A stretch of 64,000 nt of DNA. It comes from Microcebus murinus (taxonomy: Eukaryota > Chordata > Mammalia > Primates > Cheirogaleidae). Below the pieces are notes generated by a model. The model had not been told where the DNA came from. It worked only from the letters and a program-made list of their open reading frames with translations, and ran no database searches. The stretch lies in assembly GCF_040939455.1 (NCBI RefSeq), contig NC_134109.1, positions 75,669,001-75,733,000 of the forward strand, written 5' to 3'. A program made the translations under genes and the position numbers. Shown piece after piece: positions 24,990 through 36,962 of the stretch. Numbering within the stretch: the stretch's first letter is position 1; each line of letters opens with the position of its first letter.

Positions 24990-25338
24990 TTTTAATTTCT
25001 CACTTGCTTTCCTTTCCAAATTTAACCCATCAGCAAGTTGAAATTATATTACAGATACATCTATTTCTTCTCTATCGCCAATACTGCCACCCTACTCCAA
25101 GCCAAAACCATTTCTCACTTAGATTTCTGAATTGGTCTTCTAATCTGTCTTCTTGCTTCTGCTCTTGCTCTTCTTCAATCTATTCTCCACACAGCAACAA
25201 CAAGCATGAACTTTTGCCCCCCTGCTCAGAACTTCCCAAATGTTTCTCATTAAGTTGGAATAAAAATCCCAACTTTTTATGGTGGCCAAAAGGTCCAAGG
25301 ATGATTTGACTTCTTCATATCTCTCTAACCCTTTCAAT
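24990..25338 (+). repeat. L2 LINE, plus strand, upstream half
   Basis: 'aacccatcagcaagttgaaa', 'ccaatactgccaccctactc', 'gaattggtcttctaatctg' and 'aggtccaaggatgatttgac' follow the L2 3' region in order. The copy is broken at about 25.34 kb by an opposite L2 and resumes at about 25.95 kb. The 101-codon open frame here is repeat-derived and not a gene. Confidence 0.65.
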
Positions 25339-25942
25339 TTAATCGAATGTCTTGCTATGTGCTAGGCACTATTCTAAGTGATGGAGACACAGTGACTAAG
25401 ATAGACTAGATTTCTCCTCAAAAAGCATTTGTTTTAGGAGATGAAGATATACCATATATGGAGGTTAAAATGAATATATATTATGTGCTAGAGTGAGTGG
25501 TTCCCACTTGTATTGAGCCATGAAGGAAAGGCTCATTTAGAAGGTGGCATTTAAATGAAACCCCAAATCCTAAATCTATGCCGTGGATATCAGAAAGAAG
25601 TACAACAGGAAACTATTGGAGGATTTTATGTAGGATAGTTACATGAATCGTTTTACATTTTTAAAAGATGACTCTAGCTGCCTGTGAGGAGAATGGAATA
25701 GAAAGCAGTGGTCTAGGCAAGAGCTGATTATAAATTGGATTGAAATGGTGAATAACAAGGAGTGGAAAGATTCAGGGTAATGAATCCAAGGCACCAGGAC
25801 TTGTTGATTGATGGGATGTGGGGTGTGAGGGCCAAGAGAAATTGAGTACAAAGCTTATCCTTTTGGTTTGGACAATTGGGTGGAGGTAATGTGGGTGACT
25901 GAGTGAGAGAAAAAGGTAGGTGAATGTGGAAACAACGAGCCA
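25339..25942 (-). repeat. L2 LINE fragment, minus strand, inside another L2
   Basis: Starts with the complement of the L2 tail ('gctatgtgctaggcactatt') and continues through 'tttttaaaagatgactctag', 'ggtctaggcaagagctgatt', 'gacttgttgattgatgggat' and 'gtggggtgtgagggcc'. These are colinear with the complement of L2. It sits between two halves of a plus-strand L2. Confidence 0.65.
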
Positions 25943-25944
25943 TC

Positions 25945-26320
25945 ATTTTGTATCTGTCGATTCACCATGAACCTGTTTCTGCTGCACACACAGTTAGGTT
26001 TATCTAGCTTTAGGCCCTTTGCACATGGCATTTCCTTTTGACTAGAATATACCTCCTATGCTCTGGCATGGTAATTCCTCACCCCAGTTTAATTGTCACC
26101 CATTCAGAAACACCTTCTGAATTACATTATTCTCTATTCAGCTTGATTTTTAATTATTTTATTTGCAGACTTAAAAAATGTGTTTGATTTTTCCACTACT
26201 GTAAAATCTCCCTGAAGGCAGAGATACCTCCATTTTGCTCACCACTGAATTCACACCATCTAGTAGAGAGCGGTACTTAGGTATTAAAAAACACTTTTTG
26301 AAAGATTGCATTATGTAGAT
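25945..26320 (+). repeat. L2 LINE, plus strand, downstream half
   Basis: Resumes the consensus where the 24.99-25.34 kb piece stops: 'tttaggccctttgcacatgg', 'caccttctgaattacatt', 'tctccctgaaggcagagata', 'ctcaccactgaattcacac'. Ends near the usual L2 terminus. Confidence 0.65.
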
Positions 26321-26494
26321 TATTGTGCCAGCTTATTAGTTCCATATGAGTACTCATAAGTTGTTTGATTTCAATTGAATAGGATTAAAACAAATCAAAT
26401 TTTCTGTTACCTTCAGTTTATATGCTGATAAAAAGTTTTAATAAATAGATTATTGGTTTCTTCAGTAAATAGACTTTTAGCTTGCATTTGAATG

Positions 26495-26715
26495 CCCAGT
26501 GCCTAGCTCAGAGTGATCATTGGCAAGGCACTTTACTTTTCTCCTGAAACATGAGTTATATAATCTGTAAAATAGACATAAATATTGTCTCTGCTTTAAA
26601 GAGTTATTGTGAAATTAAATGGGATACTCCATAGAAAACATATAGCATAGTTCCTAGTATATTGTAAGCATTTAATCAATATGACTACTGTTATTATTAT
26701 TGATATTCATTGCTA
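26495..26715 (+). repeat. MIR SINE, plus strand
   Basis: 'ggcaaggcactttacttttc', 'tataatctgtaaaatagac', 'gagttattgtgaaattaaat' and 'attgtaagcatttaatcaat' follow the MIR consensus from core to 3' end. Confidence 0.75.
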
Positions 26716-29030
26716 AAAGAGTAGAATGTTTGTGACCCCTGAGGACCTTATAGATGAGCAAATATGCTGCTATTCATTCTTATTGTCCATACATAAAAAT
26801 CGTTAATATTCAAAATCTGCATTCCAAACACTACTTTACAATTGTATGTTCTTCCAAGGTAATACTCGGAACTGGCATTTAAGTGATTTAACTTCGTGAG
26901 TCTCTCTATGATTTGAAGAGATTTAATTAGAGGCTGGGCTTCTTAAGCTCATGCTTCAAAAGATGTAGTGGAATTAGGCTTTAAGAAATTCTAAAAATGT
27001 AAAAGAGAAAAACATTTGACTCCCCAGATATGTGCAAGCAATAGCAAACAACCAAACCTACTAAACAGATTAAAAGTACCATTTAACATTAGCTAAATAT
27101 CTTTTTATAGTATTTTCAATATGGAAAAATACATTAGAATTCCAGTAGCAATTATTGTGAATCATTTATTTTTCCTTACTAAATGACTATAGTTTTGATG
27201 ACATTGTGTCATCATGAGTCATCTTTAAGTCAATATGCTTAAGGACCCAGAACTGTGAAAATAGATTTTTAATATTTAAAAAATTTGTGCAATTTTAAAT
27301 AAGGCAATGCCACCCAATATCATAGCAGACTTCATGAGAAAAAGAAGCTAAATTTCCTTGACCTACTTTCATCTTCATGTTTAGGAAACAGTGTCTAAGA
27401 AGTAAACAAAGTAGTTGTGCCTCACGTAGGAGATGATTATTGTTTGAATTTATGATTCATGCCTTGAGCAAAATTTTGTTTGTGGCCTCATTTGCAACCA
27501 TAATTTACAACTTTACCAGGGATATGCTGTGTATTTGGAAGGTAATATATCAGACTTGCTTTGTACTGGAACAGTTTTCTAGCTCTGGGTATAGTATTTT
27601 CTGTGTTTCTGTTAGCTATAAAATTTCTAGGCATAACATTTATTGTAGCAAATATGGAAATTTTTAAAAAATTGTATTCCCCTTAGGAATGTCTTATTGT
27701 ATTTATATTCTTATTACAGCTAAATCCAACTAGTTTTTAAAGGAGTTGTTAATCCTGCAAATATCTGGTTGCAAAAGTAAGAAGATTTAATTTTTTCAAA
27801 TTTTTTAAAAATAAAGATTTGCATCAGTTTCACATTTTGTGTATCTCTCATCTAAGAAATTAATAAACAATATGAGACTCAGATACAATGTTTGTATGTG
27901 CCCTTAAAATCCAGAATTTTTTCTCTATTACAAATAGTAAGCAGACCATAATACTGTAAAATGAATTTTGCCAGTTCTCTTTGATCTATGAGTTAGTGAA
28001 GAATTTCCCACAGTACTTATTGAAAGTTCTATTGTTCATTCTAATTTCAATCGTCTTGAGCAATACATCTGGAAATACTGGGGATTCTATAAACAAATAA
28101 ATAAATAAATCTATTCCAAGTTGCAGAAAGTCCTTGGCTGAATATAATTTCTTTCTAGCAATGACTTATTTCTTTGTATCTTCCTACTCCAATTTTTATT
28201 AGGATGCTCTTTTATTGAGTAATACTTATTCTACTAACTAAACATTTAAAATTTAACTTTAAACCTCCATTAGTTTGAATAATTTCAGGTAGTGGGATTT
28301 GAAAATAGTAACTTTAGTAAGTACTATTAATAAATAACAAATGTGATCTAAAGCTATAATTTTAAATTACTGAAATTATAATTCTGTGTCCGATTATATA
28401 AGTCTAAAGCACAGTTAAAAGTAGAAAATATTGCCATCTTCTTTGTTTTCTGATATAATTAGTGAAAAGAAAGCCAAAAGCCTGAGGGAAATTTAAAACT
28501 GTAGAAAAAAGCCTGACAATGAACATTAGCCTAATATGCTTGGTGTTACATGTGCTGACATCATAAAAATAGATCAACCTAGAATCAGACTCCTCCAGAA
28601 GTTCTTTCCCTCATCCAGTTCATAGCAGAGTTTTTCCTGACATAAGGATAAGGAGACTGGATAGTCAACTGAGAAGAAAGGCAATCACTTTCACTGACAG
28701 GTACAGTAGAGAAGGGAAAGTAGAATAATGCCTTTAGTCACGATGCTGGGACTTCAAAACAGAATTAAAACTCTGTTCAGTAGTATATAGGCTCAAGAAT
28801 CATTTTGGCATTATTACATATTTCTTTTCTTTCCCCGGTAATTATTCATTCAGCTATTATAACTAACCACAGTAATTTTCATAGAACAAAGGAGAGCATG
28901 GCAACAATAGCTTTAAAAATGATGAAGTTTAAATGCCCAAGGTCAGAGTGTAACATTTTGATTTCTGTAAGTATTTCAAATGCTACAGGCTTTATGTAAT
29001 AATTTTAATGTGAAAAATATGCAGGCCACG
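26716..29030. other. AT-rich unique sequence without a recognisable gene
   Basis: No repeat or exon supported. A short AAAT run lies near 28092-28112. Confidence 0.5.
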
Positions 29031-29038
29031 CTTCACTG

Positions 29039-29061
29039 CTCTTTGCATATACTGCAAAGAG
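29039..29061. repeat. Perfect 9-bp inverted repeat
   Basis: CTCTTTGCA (29039-29047), loop TATAC, TGCAAAGAG (29053-29061). It contains an octamer-like TTTGCATA. It lies about 300 bases upstream of the CpG cluster. Confidence 0.8.
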
Positions 29062-29336
29062 GGAAAAAAAAAAACCTTAAAAATTGCTTAGCTTTAATTG
29101 AGCAAAAGGATTCACATGTGATCTGAACTTGTGGCTCATAATTCCTCAAGACAGCTTTGGTTGCCATGTGATGATCCTAATTAAATTATGTAACGGCGCT
29201 GAACTAGCTAAGCTAAAGGGCCTGTTCTTTCATATCACCTGGTGACTTAACTCTTTGCAGGATTCTGGGTTTGGGGCTCTGGTCTTCTACCACGATCTTG
29301 TGTGTTTTTCATTGTTAAGGGTAGGAAAACACAGTA

Positions 29337-29472
29337 TTGAGGGAATCCGCCTGGAGAGTTTCGGCCTGTAGGTGGCAGCATTGTCAGGTTTTGGAAGTCG
29401 AGCTGCGACCGACGCCTCATCCACCCCCGCCACCTCGTCCGCCGGAGCTAACACATTACACACCTATGGCAG
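29337..29472 (+). promoter_or_regulatory. CpG cluster with possible first exon and splice donor
   Basis: Ten CpG dinucleotides fall within about 100 bases (29347-29445), in a region where CpG is otherwise rare. The block is C-rich and matches no repeat I recognise. It ends at CAG|GTAAAA (exon side ending at 29472), a good splice donor consensus, and an ATG lies at 29466-29468 immediately before it. A short promoter-proximal first exon, non-coding or alternative, would explain the CpG content. An insertion of a processed transcript 5' end is another possibility. No TATA box, downstream acceptor or homologous gene could be identified, so the call rests on composition and one splice signal. Confidence 0.3.
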
Positions 29473-29769
29473 GTAAAACTGAATTTGAGAGGAAATGTCG
29501 TAACCAACAAATTAGGCTTTGTTCACTTCGGTCTGCGTTTCACTGTATTTCTGATAATATGGTACCTGAGATGCAGCTAAAGGAGATTTCTTAGTAGTCA
29601 GGTGTCAACCATAGTCCTTCAAGATAGGCATTTTACCAAATACAGGAAGGGAAGTTACTTTGGGTGAATAATTAACTTAAGCATGCCTATTTTAATCACT
29701 TAGGAACAAGTTATAAGGTTTCTAGGGTGCATATCAGAAGAACCTCATGAGCTGAGATCCCAACAGCAG

Positions 29770-29830
29770 CCTTCCTCCCTCTTTCCTTCTCTCCCTTCCT
29801 TCCTCCCCCCCTCCCTCTCTCCCTTCTCTT
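29770..29830. repeat. CT-rich low-complexity tract
   Basis: Pyrimidine run of CCTT and CTCC units. Confidence 0.9.
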
Positions 29831-30598
29831 TTGTGTACTAACCTGTTCACTCTAGTTAAGTCACATGATTACTTTTCTGATTTGGCCAGAGTAGAAACTA
29901 TTTACCAAGTCTGATATATCTAATTTAAAAATGATGATTCATGTGCCTTTTAATAATATTGCTTTATGAAATACTATTTATAAAAATATAACATCAATAT
30001 AATACATAATAAATGCATATATAGGCAGAAGCATGGATTTTATTGACTGTGATGTGTTTCATAAGACCCACAGAGATCTTGCAGTCTCATACACTTCTCC
30101 TCTCTGAAAGTTATGCTTGAAAAACTTCACTAAGTGATAATGGAAACAGTGTAGTGTAAGGACATTGGTTTCAGGACTTGTATGAAGTCTTTCGTTAACT
30201 GAATCCATGGGGAAAATCGTTTCTGAGGTCAAGATTGACAAAATTGTTTAAGTATTATTGAAAATATAAAACAAAATTGTTTCCTCAATAAATATAATTA
30301 GCTGTATATACTGCAGTTTCGAGAGCAGGCACTGGTGTTAGGACCAGCTCTTTAAATAAAATAGGACCTCTGTGGTCTCTGGAGGGAACATGCATAAAGC
30401 AAAGTAAATGATTTTCTGTCAACACTAAGTAGACAGGTGCTTACATTGAACAGCATTCTAATATGTCTCTGAATATTTATGTCTTCTTTTTCAAATGCAT
30501 TGCCCATGAATGTCACAGCTGTCAAACGTCTGTACACAAGAAGATAAAAAATGAAATTAATAAAAGGCAGATCAACATTTCGTTTGTTTGGAACATTT

Positions 30599-30705
30599 TC
30601 CCCCCCTGCTTCTTTCTTTTTTATTCCTTCTCTTCTTCTCCTTCCTCCTCCTCCTCCTCTTTCTTCCTCTTCTTCTTTCTTCTTTCTACTTCTTTTCCAT
30701 TTTTA
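30599..30705. repeat. CT-rich low-complexity tract (TCC/TTC units)
   Basis: About 100 bases almost purely pyrimidine on the plus strand, with TCC triplets around 30640-30660 and TTC units after. Confidence 0.9.
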
Positions 30706-31989
30706 ACTCAGCTGTGTTTAAGAATTTTGGTACATCTGCATTTTCTAAAAGGCCAAGGGAAATGTGAATTGACTAGTTGTACTTGGGGCTGGCACCAGGG
30801 CCTGTCTCAGTATTTAAACACCAAAATAATCAATGGAATTAATGACCAAGAGAACCAGGAGCTGAGGATTTTTCTAGCCATTTCCGCTGTCCATGTGCTT
30901 GGTTTGCTTGGGTGCCACAAACGAGATTCTGACAGGTTGTCACTGCCCTGACCTGAAACTCAAGTTTGTGAGGTGAGAGGTTCTTAAATCTTTCTGCTTA
31001 TGTAGCCCAGAGATTTAGCCATACAGAATTAGTGCCAAAATAAGCCCTCATGTGCCCCCAGAATTATAGGGAACTTGGATTTCAGAGCAGAGATGACTAA
31101 ATAGAATTGGTGGAAGATCAAAGCAATGAACAAAAGTCAATTTAGTCATCAGATCTCTGCCTCTTTGCTTCTCAAGGTTACTGAAAAATCATGTTCATAA
31201 AGGGCATGTCTTGGGATGAACTCATAGTCACTAGACAAGCATGTATTCATTAAGAAGCAGCAAATTTTAAGATATCTAGTTATTATTAGTAGTAAGTAGC
31301 ACTCAAGAAAAATATCTCCCCATCTACTTCCATATCTACTTTGAAGTGCTTGTATGAATCATTTGGCAACAGAGAAAAAATATAGTTTAAATGCTAAGTG
31401 AGGAATTTAAACTTAGAGACTCTCTGCACTTGTTTTGCCCTTGATGAGAATTGTTCTACTCTCCAAATTGTCAAATACTGGTTGCAAAAACCTCAGCTTA
31501 GTAAGACTTAGGATTTGTTGTCCAAATTTTGGTAACCTAATTGGTGCTTTATTGATAACCATAATCACAGATATGAACCAGATGTAATGAATGCTGGTTT
31601 AGCTCATATTGGATTTGGAGAACATGCTGCTTGCTTTGATTTTGTTTTATTTATAAAAGTAGGAGGGAAGAAAGTCCCACATAGATTCAAGTCTGATTTG
31701 AAGAGGTTCACTGGACTTATTTTTTCCTTTTAAGAAAACTCCAGTTCAGTTGGCAGACTAATTAAATAAATATTCGAGTATATTTTTATTGGGAGTTCTA
31801 CAAAAGCAGTTTGTTACATGGCTCAGTTCAAGTTTCTTTGATTGGAACTGTGCTATTAATATGGATCACTTCAATAAAATATCAACCTCTTTCACATCGG
31901 TACTTTAACCTCTTATCAGTAAAAATGGGGGTGGTCATATTGGCATGGACTGTAAGGGTTTTTCAGAGGTTGTTGCTGATGCTGTGGGT

Positions 31990-32330
31990 GAAGCCTAGAA
32001 TTTCTCTCCATTTCTGCTCATTGAAATCCTACTCCTCCTTCAAGATCCAACACAAACACTACATTTTCTGTCAAGCCCTCCCTGATTCTCTTTAGACAGA
32101 AATATTTTTTCTCCTCTCTTTTTCCATAACACATTACATGTACTTTAATTAAAGTAATTACCATATTCTGTTTCAGGTTACAAATAGTGGTTGATGTGTA
32201 TACTTATTCCAATATATCATAAACTCTTTGAGAGCAGGGGCTTTGTCTGTTTTAAAATTTGTATAACCATAGTTCTATTACTCTTGTTTGCAGGCTACTA
32301 ATAAATGTGTGGCTTTCAATGTTGGGTGAA
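31990..32330 (+). repeat. L2 LINE 3' end, plus strand
   Basis: 'ctcctccttcaagatccaac', 'gtcaagccctccctgatt', 'aactctttgagagcagggg' and 'ctactaataaatgtgtggc' match the L2 3' UTR through the terminal 'aataaat' region. Confidence 0.75.
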
Positions 32331-33410
32331 TCTTGTTGTTGCTTTTTTTTTTGGTCAGTTTGTTTTGGTTGGAATGGTTCATTTGGCAGGAAAAAAATTG
32401 TAACTATAAAATATGATCTAAATGCATACCATTGAAAACCTTCTAGGGCATTTAATAACATGTATACAGAATATCTAAAAAACATGCAACCATTACCAGC
32501 AATTCACTCTTAAGTTCACATTTCAAATAGGTTGCATCTGTTTCTAATCAAGTAACTGAATGATTAGCAGGAGAAAACATATGATTAGAAACCATGCAAC
32601 CCTTGCTGATACGTATTATTTTTAAAGCTCTCCAACCTAAGGTCAATAAAGAAATAGTACATGCAGCAAGAAGAGCTAGATTAGAGGACGAGTTTCAGTT
32701 GTAAACCCTTTTGCGAGCTGTTGTAAAAATATAACTAATTTAACTGATGGGTTGAGGCATTTGTGGCTGACATGAAAACCAAGGAATGTGAAAATAGATG
32801 AGGAAAAAATGGTGACTAGAAAAATTATGAGAGTTGTAGCTGAAGAAAATAAAAAAGAAAAAGTTTACTGAGTAGAAAGCTAATGAGCAGATGATTTCAT
32901 CCTTTTTATAGAGCCATACTTTTGACTCAAAGAAAGCTAGTAAGAATAATGGGGAAAAGCCCCAAGTTTGATAAAAGAAAATAAGCAGACACTGTTACAA
33001 ATAAGATACGTTGAAACGCTCTTTGTTTACTTTCATTACTAATGGGAAAGAAAGAATGACTTGCTTGAGGTAGTATATCATTTTAAGATCATACTCGTCT
33101 CTTAGCTTAATCCATCAAACTGCACTACTCCCTTTTTGAATGGATTTTACACCATTGAGCTTGAAGTTCACGGAAGGAAAGAACAAAAAGGTCTGTTCTC
33201 TACTCTGATTTGAACCAGACACAACTTACTTCAAAACTGCATGCTGTCCTTCAGTTAATTACTCTCCCTCTGAATTCTATCAGATGTCCCTTTTACTGCA
33301 AGTTACAGACTGTCTGCAATAGAAGAAAGGCATGGTGAAACTTGCTTTCGGTGACTTGCTTTACGAATTGACTTGGTATATTTTTCCAGGATATTTTACA
33401 GAAACTGGCT

Positions 33411-33439
33411 ACTCTACTGAGTGACTTACTCAGTAGAGT
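33411..33439. repeat. Perfect 12-bp inverted repeat, 5-base loop
   Basis: ACTCTACTGAGT (33411-33422), loop GACTT, ACTCAGTAGAGT (33428-33439). Pairing is perfect across all 12 positions. Confidence 0.9.
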
Positions 33440-33670
33440 CAAGGCTCATTGGCTTAACAGAACTTTATGTCTGACAACATTAGTACACCTATGCAGATAT
33501 TCTAAAAAGAATGAAAGTTAGCTTTGATGTAAAAGTCTACTATACACCCAATGTCTTATAGCACTGTATTATTATTATTATTTTAATCTGCAATGAGATG
33601 AAGAGTTCCAAATTCAAAGAAACTTGAAGCCACAGGGCCCTTGGCCTTGAGAAATTCTTGGAAATCCTGT

Positions 33671-33707
33671 GGACATTCCAAGGGAATGTCCCTTGGAATG
33701 GGACATT
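33671..33707. repeat. Perfect 12-bp hairpin rich in CATTCC/GGAATG
   Basis: CATTCCAAGGGA (33674-33685), loop ATG, TCCCTTGGAATG (33689-33700). An alternative hairpin, GGACATTCC/GGAATGTCC, overlaps it. The block holds three TEAD-type cores (CATTCC or GGAATG) and a STAT-like TTCC-N3-GGAA. What is seen is the symmetry; regulatory use is inference. Confidence 0.85.
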
Positions 33708-34144
33708 AACTAGGGACCTTGAGCCAATTTTAACTAAATGTAAAGGACAGAATGACCTCACCTCACACTGGTCTTACTTTTCGCCATTACTTTTTTTCTT
33801 CTGGGCATTTATAAGCCTACAGATAAACTACATGCTGCATATAATTAACACAATTTAAGCAATTACAAATCATAGTAATAGTTTTCCTGAAGCTTATACT
33901 TTTGATCAAATTCAAAGACTTGATAGCAAGGATTAATATGAAATTGTATAATAAGTATGGGTCTATATTGTGTATGAAATACCACTATGCCATTTATAGA
34001 ATCCTCATGTCTAATTTAATAAAACAACAACAACAAAAACAACTTTAAGAACAGAAACCTATTGATTTTTATAATTTCCATTTCAAATTATTTCTAACTT
34101 TTGCCAATTAAGTGCCCTGCTCATGTGCAAGTAGAATACCTAGT

Positions 34145-34300
34145 TGCCTACTTGTTATAATGACTTTCATAGACTTGAAGACCTTGTTATTGTCCTCAAC
34201 CTTCCTTGCTCGAGTTCAAATAATTCCACATTCCTTGATCTTTTCCCAGGGATCTTCTTTTCCATAACTGGTCACAAAGCCTCTAAACGCATAAAATCTT
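34145..34300 (-). repeat. Possible L3/CR1-type LINE fragment, minus strand
   Basis: 'agacttgaagaccttgttat', 'gtcctcaaccttccttgctc' and 'caaataattccacattcctt' resemble the complement of the L3/CR1 3' region. Strongly diverged. Confidence 0.35.
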
Positions 34301-36625
34301 GTAGTCCATAATCTGTTATGTCTATCTATCTGTCTTGTCTTTTTTCTCTTTTTCTTACTGGTAGGAATAAAGAGACAAAAAAAATGCTCCTTCAAAGGTC
34401 ATGGTAAAACAGAGCATGTAGTATTTTCACTTTTACCATTAAACTTCTTCATAGTTTGTCTTTTGCTCAAGACATACTATAAAACCTCTTTTCTAAAATC
34501 CAGACTTCAAATTTACGTCAATCAATTTACACCTTAGAAAACAGACCAGTTCACCATTTAGATTGATCTCTAAACACACAGGAATCCAGGGAATAAGCAC
34601 TTGTCTTTATAGAACAACTTGGTTTAAGCAATTAACAATCAAGTCCTATATACATAAACACACTATAATTAACTGTTTAATAGTGGAAGCTTGCTTTTCA
34701 ATTTTTTCCCTTTGAGTATAGTCAAGGTGAATTACTTGATTTTTCCATCACTAAATGCTGCAGCAGCTCAGTCTTTTGCAAGTCTCCCGTCTGCACATAT
34801 TTTCCTATACCCACTATATTTGACAGTAAAACTGCCAAGCTCCATTATTTCCAACTGGCAGCAATTTAATACATAGTTGAGTCAGTTATTTAACTAAATA
34901 AATTGCTTAAAGTTAACTCTATTTGTAAGACCACAAGGTGTTTCTAAAATGTGCTGCCCTTTTATATCATAAACCTGGATTAGGTTTACAACCCCATTTC
35001 CCCTCAGCAGTTTATAAATCAAACAAAGAACATAGAACAATGCATAAAAATCCCTGTGAAACCACCCTAAGAGTTTTTGTTAATGACAAAAGCATACTGG
35101 GAGCTGGATTTACTCTGGATAGTGAAGAATAAAAAAAAGGTTTGGTTTAAAGTAAGCAGAGTTTTTAAGGGTTATCCAAGGTCCTTTAAGAGTGATCAAC
35201 TTTAAAACTTAGAATTTTGCGAAGCCACAGCCATCTGTTCAATGCTCTATGTACAAAAATGGCAGGGCATGCTAACAAGCTTTGGGCGTGTTCTTCCCTC
35301 TCCTTTGCTCCTATCCATTAACAAGTAACCTGCCAAATGTCCTTAAAAGCACATGAGAGAATAAATATTAACTTACTTATGATGTCTCTCCACAGGTGTT
35401 CATTAAACATAAATGAAAAAATACACATACATACAAACACAAAAAAACACACAATGCCCAAAATACGCACCATGTAATCTGGCCCAGCTGTAACATTTTC
35501 CTTTTCCAGTTAATCAGGATAGGTTTCTCAGTCAGATTAAATGTAACCACGGTTTCCACTGAAGATATGTTTAAAAGAGTAGAAGGAAGCTGAAGATTGG
35601 GGCATTTTCTCTAAGAGACCAACGACTATCTTCTAAAAGTGAACATATTTCATTTTTATGACTTACTTCAAGATCTGTGTTTAGATAGAAAAAAAAAAAC
35701 TGAGATGGTTCTATCTGCAGAGAATAAAACCATGGATTAGAAAGCCATGTCATATTTAAATGCGCATTGTTTTGTTTCGATTTAGAAATCTAACCATAAC
35801 AGTGTTTTCGGGGAATGAGTGTTATTTGCCAAGTGACATCTTTAGTGCTCTGTAGAGCACAGCCTGGCATTTCTGATCTAGCTATTTTGTGAAAGGACGA
35901 GGACTGCAGAGTACATAGCCCTGGTCAGTAAGGTACTGTAAACTCCTCCATATCTTCCCTAATAGAAGGGAGATAATCCTCCAAGCATTTGTATTTGTGT
36001 CTGAACGGTCATTTTAATATCCACTTATATTTGGATATGAGCACATTATACTATTGAGAGAATTGAAGGCATCCTCATCCTGTCTCCATCACCCTTGGGC
36101 CTAGAAAGCCCACCACTTTCTCAACTTGCCCGCCTTCCACCTCACTTCTTGACTCTGTTCCCCTTCATGTAGGGGCAGGCTAATATCTGGGAGACTGAGC
36201 TTCAGTTTAAAAAGACCAGCATAGTTTTTTTTCTTAACTTCAAATTCAGGAGCACAGACGTTCAGCAAATGAAGAATTGCTTGTGCAAAAATGGTGGTGT
36301 AGAGGCAGGACAAATTTTTCAAGGGAAACAAAGCCTGGAAGACCAAGCTCAAGCTGTTATTTCCTTGGCTGTTGTAAACTCCTCCGTTCTATTGAAGGCC
36401 ACTACTGGTTGTAATCTGTTTCTTAAATAAGTCCGAAGAGATGATGAAAAGTCACTAGAAAGGTTAGGACCAAAGTACCACTTAGGTTGTTTCAATTTCA
36501 GCTTTTACTGGTGAGAGCTGAAATATTTGCAGAAGACATTAACAAAGCAGAGAAACTTTTATTCACAGCTAATAAAGGCTGTGCAGACTAGGAACAAAGG
36601 TAATTACTTACAGGGCCAACTTTTT

Positions 36626-36668
36626 GGAGGAAGAGGAAAGAAAAGGAAGGAAAGAAAAGGAAAACGAG
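36626..36668. repeat. GA-rich tract
   Basis: Purine-only run of GGAA and AAAGG units. Confidence 0.85.
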
Positions 36669-36937
36669 ATTAATAATTAAAATGCACAAAATAAAGAAAA
36701 CTAGCTTAACTAATGATCTTAATATTTTAATGTACATACCAAACTGCCAATGAGCAAGCCAATAGGATAGACTGTTATTTATCCTCTTTTTGTCTACCTT
36801 GATTCTTCATGGAGAGTTAAAGAAGTGCAAAATTGCCAGAAATTAAGAGGACAGGAAAAAATATAAGCAATTGGAAGAATCCATAAGAGTTTACTCTACC
36901 AAAACAAAACAACTTGAGTGTAATGAGTAATGCTTAA

Positions 36938-36962
36938 GACAAAAAAAAAAAAAAAAAAAACA
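36938..36962. repeat. A-run
   Basis: About 20 consecutive As followed by A-rich sequence. No SINE body is recognisable upstream. Confidence 0.9.

Larger units (their letters stand above)
29480..31985. other. Unique sequence with two pyrimidine tracts, no recognisable gene
   Basis: Apart from the two CT-rich tracts (listed), no repeat or exon can be supported. The 162-codon frame at 30463-30951 runs through the CT tract and owes its length to low complexity. Confidence 0.5.

Noticed and set aside
25004..25309. 101-codon open frame
   Set aside because: Lies wholly inside a plus-strand L2 fragment. Chance frame.
27764..27778. MADE1-like word 'ggttgcaaaagtaag'
   Set aside because: Only the short word matches. 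There is no inverted partner or the expected 80-bp body.
30463..30951. 162-codon open frame
   Set aside because: Its length comes from the CT-rich low-complexity tract (Ser/Phe runs). No domain, and the rest of the frame looks random.
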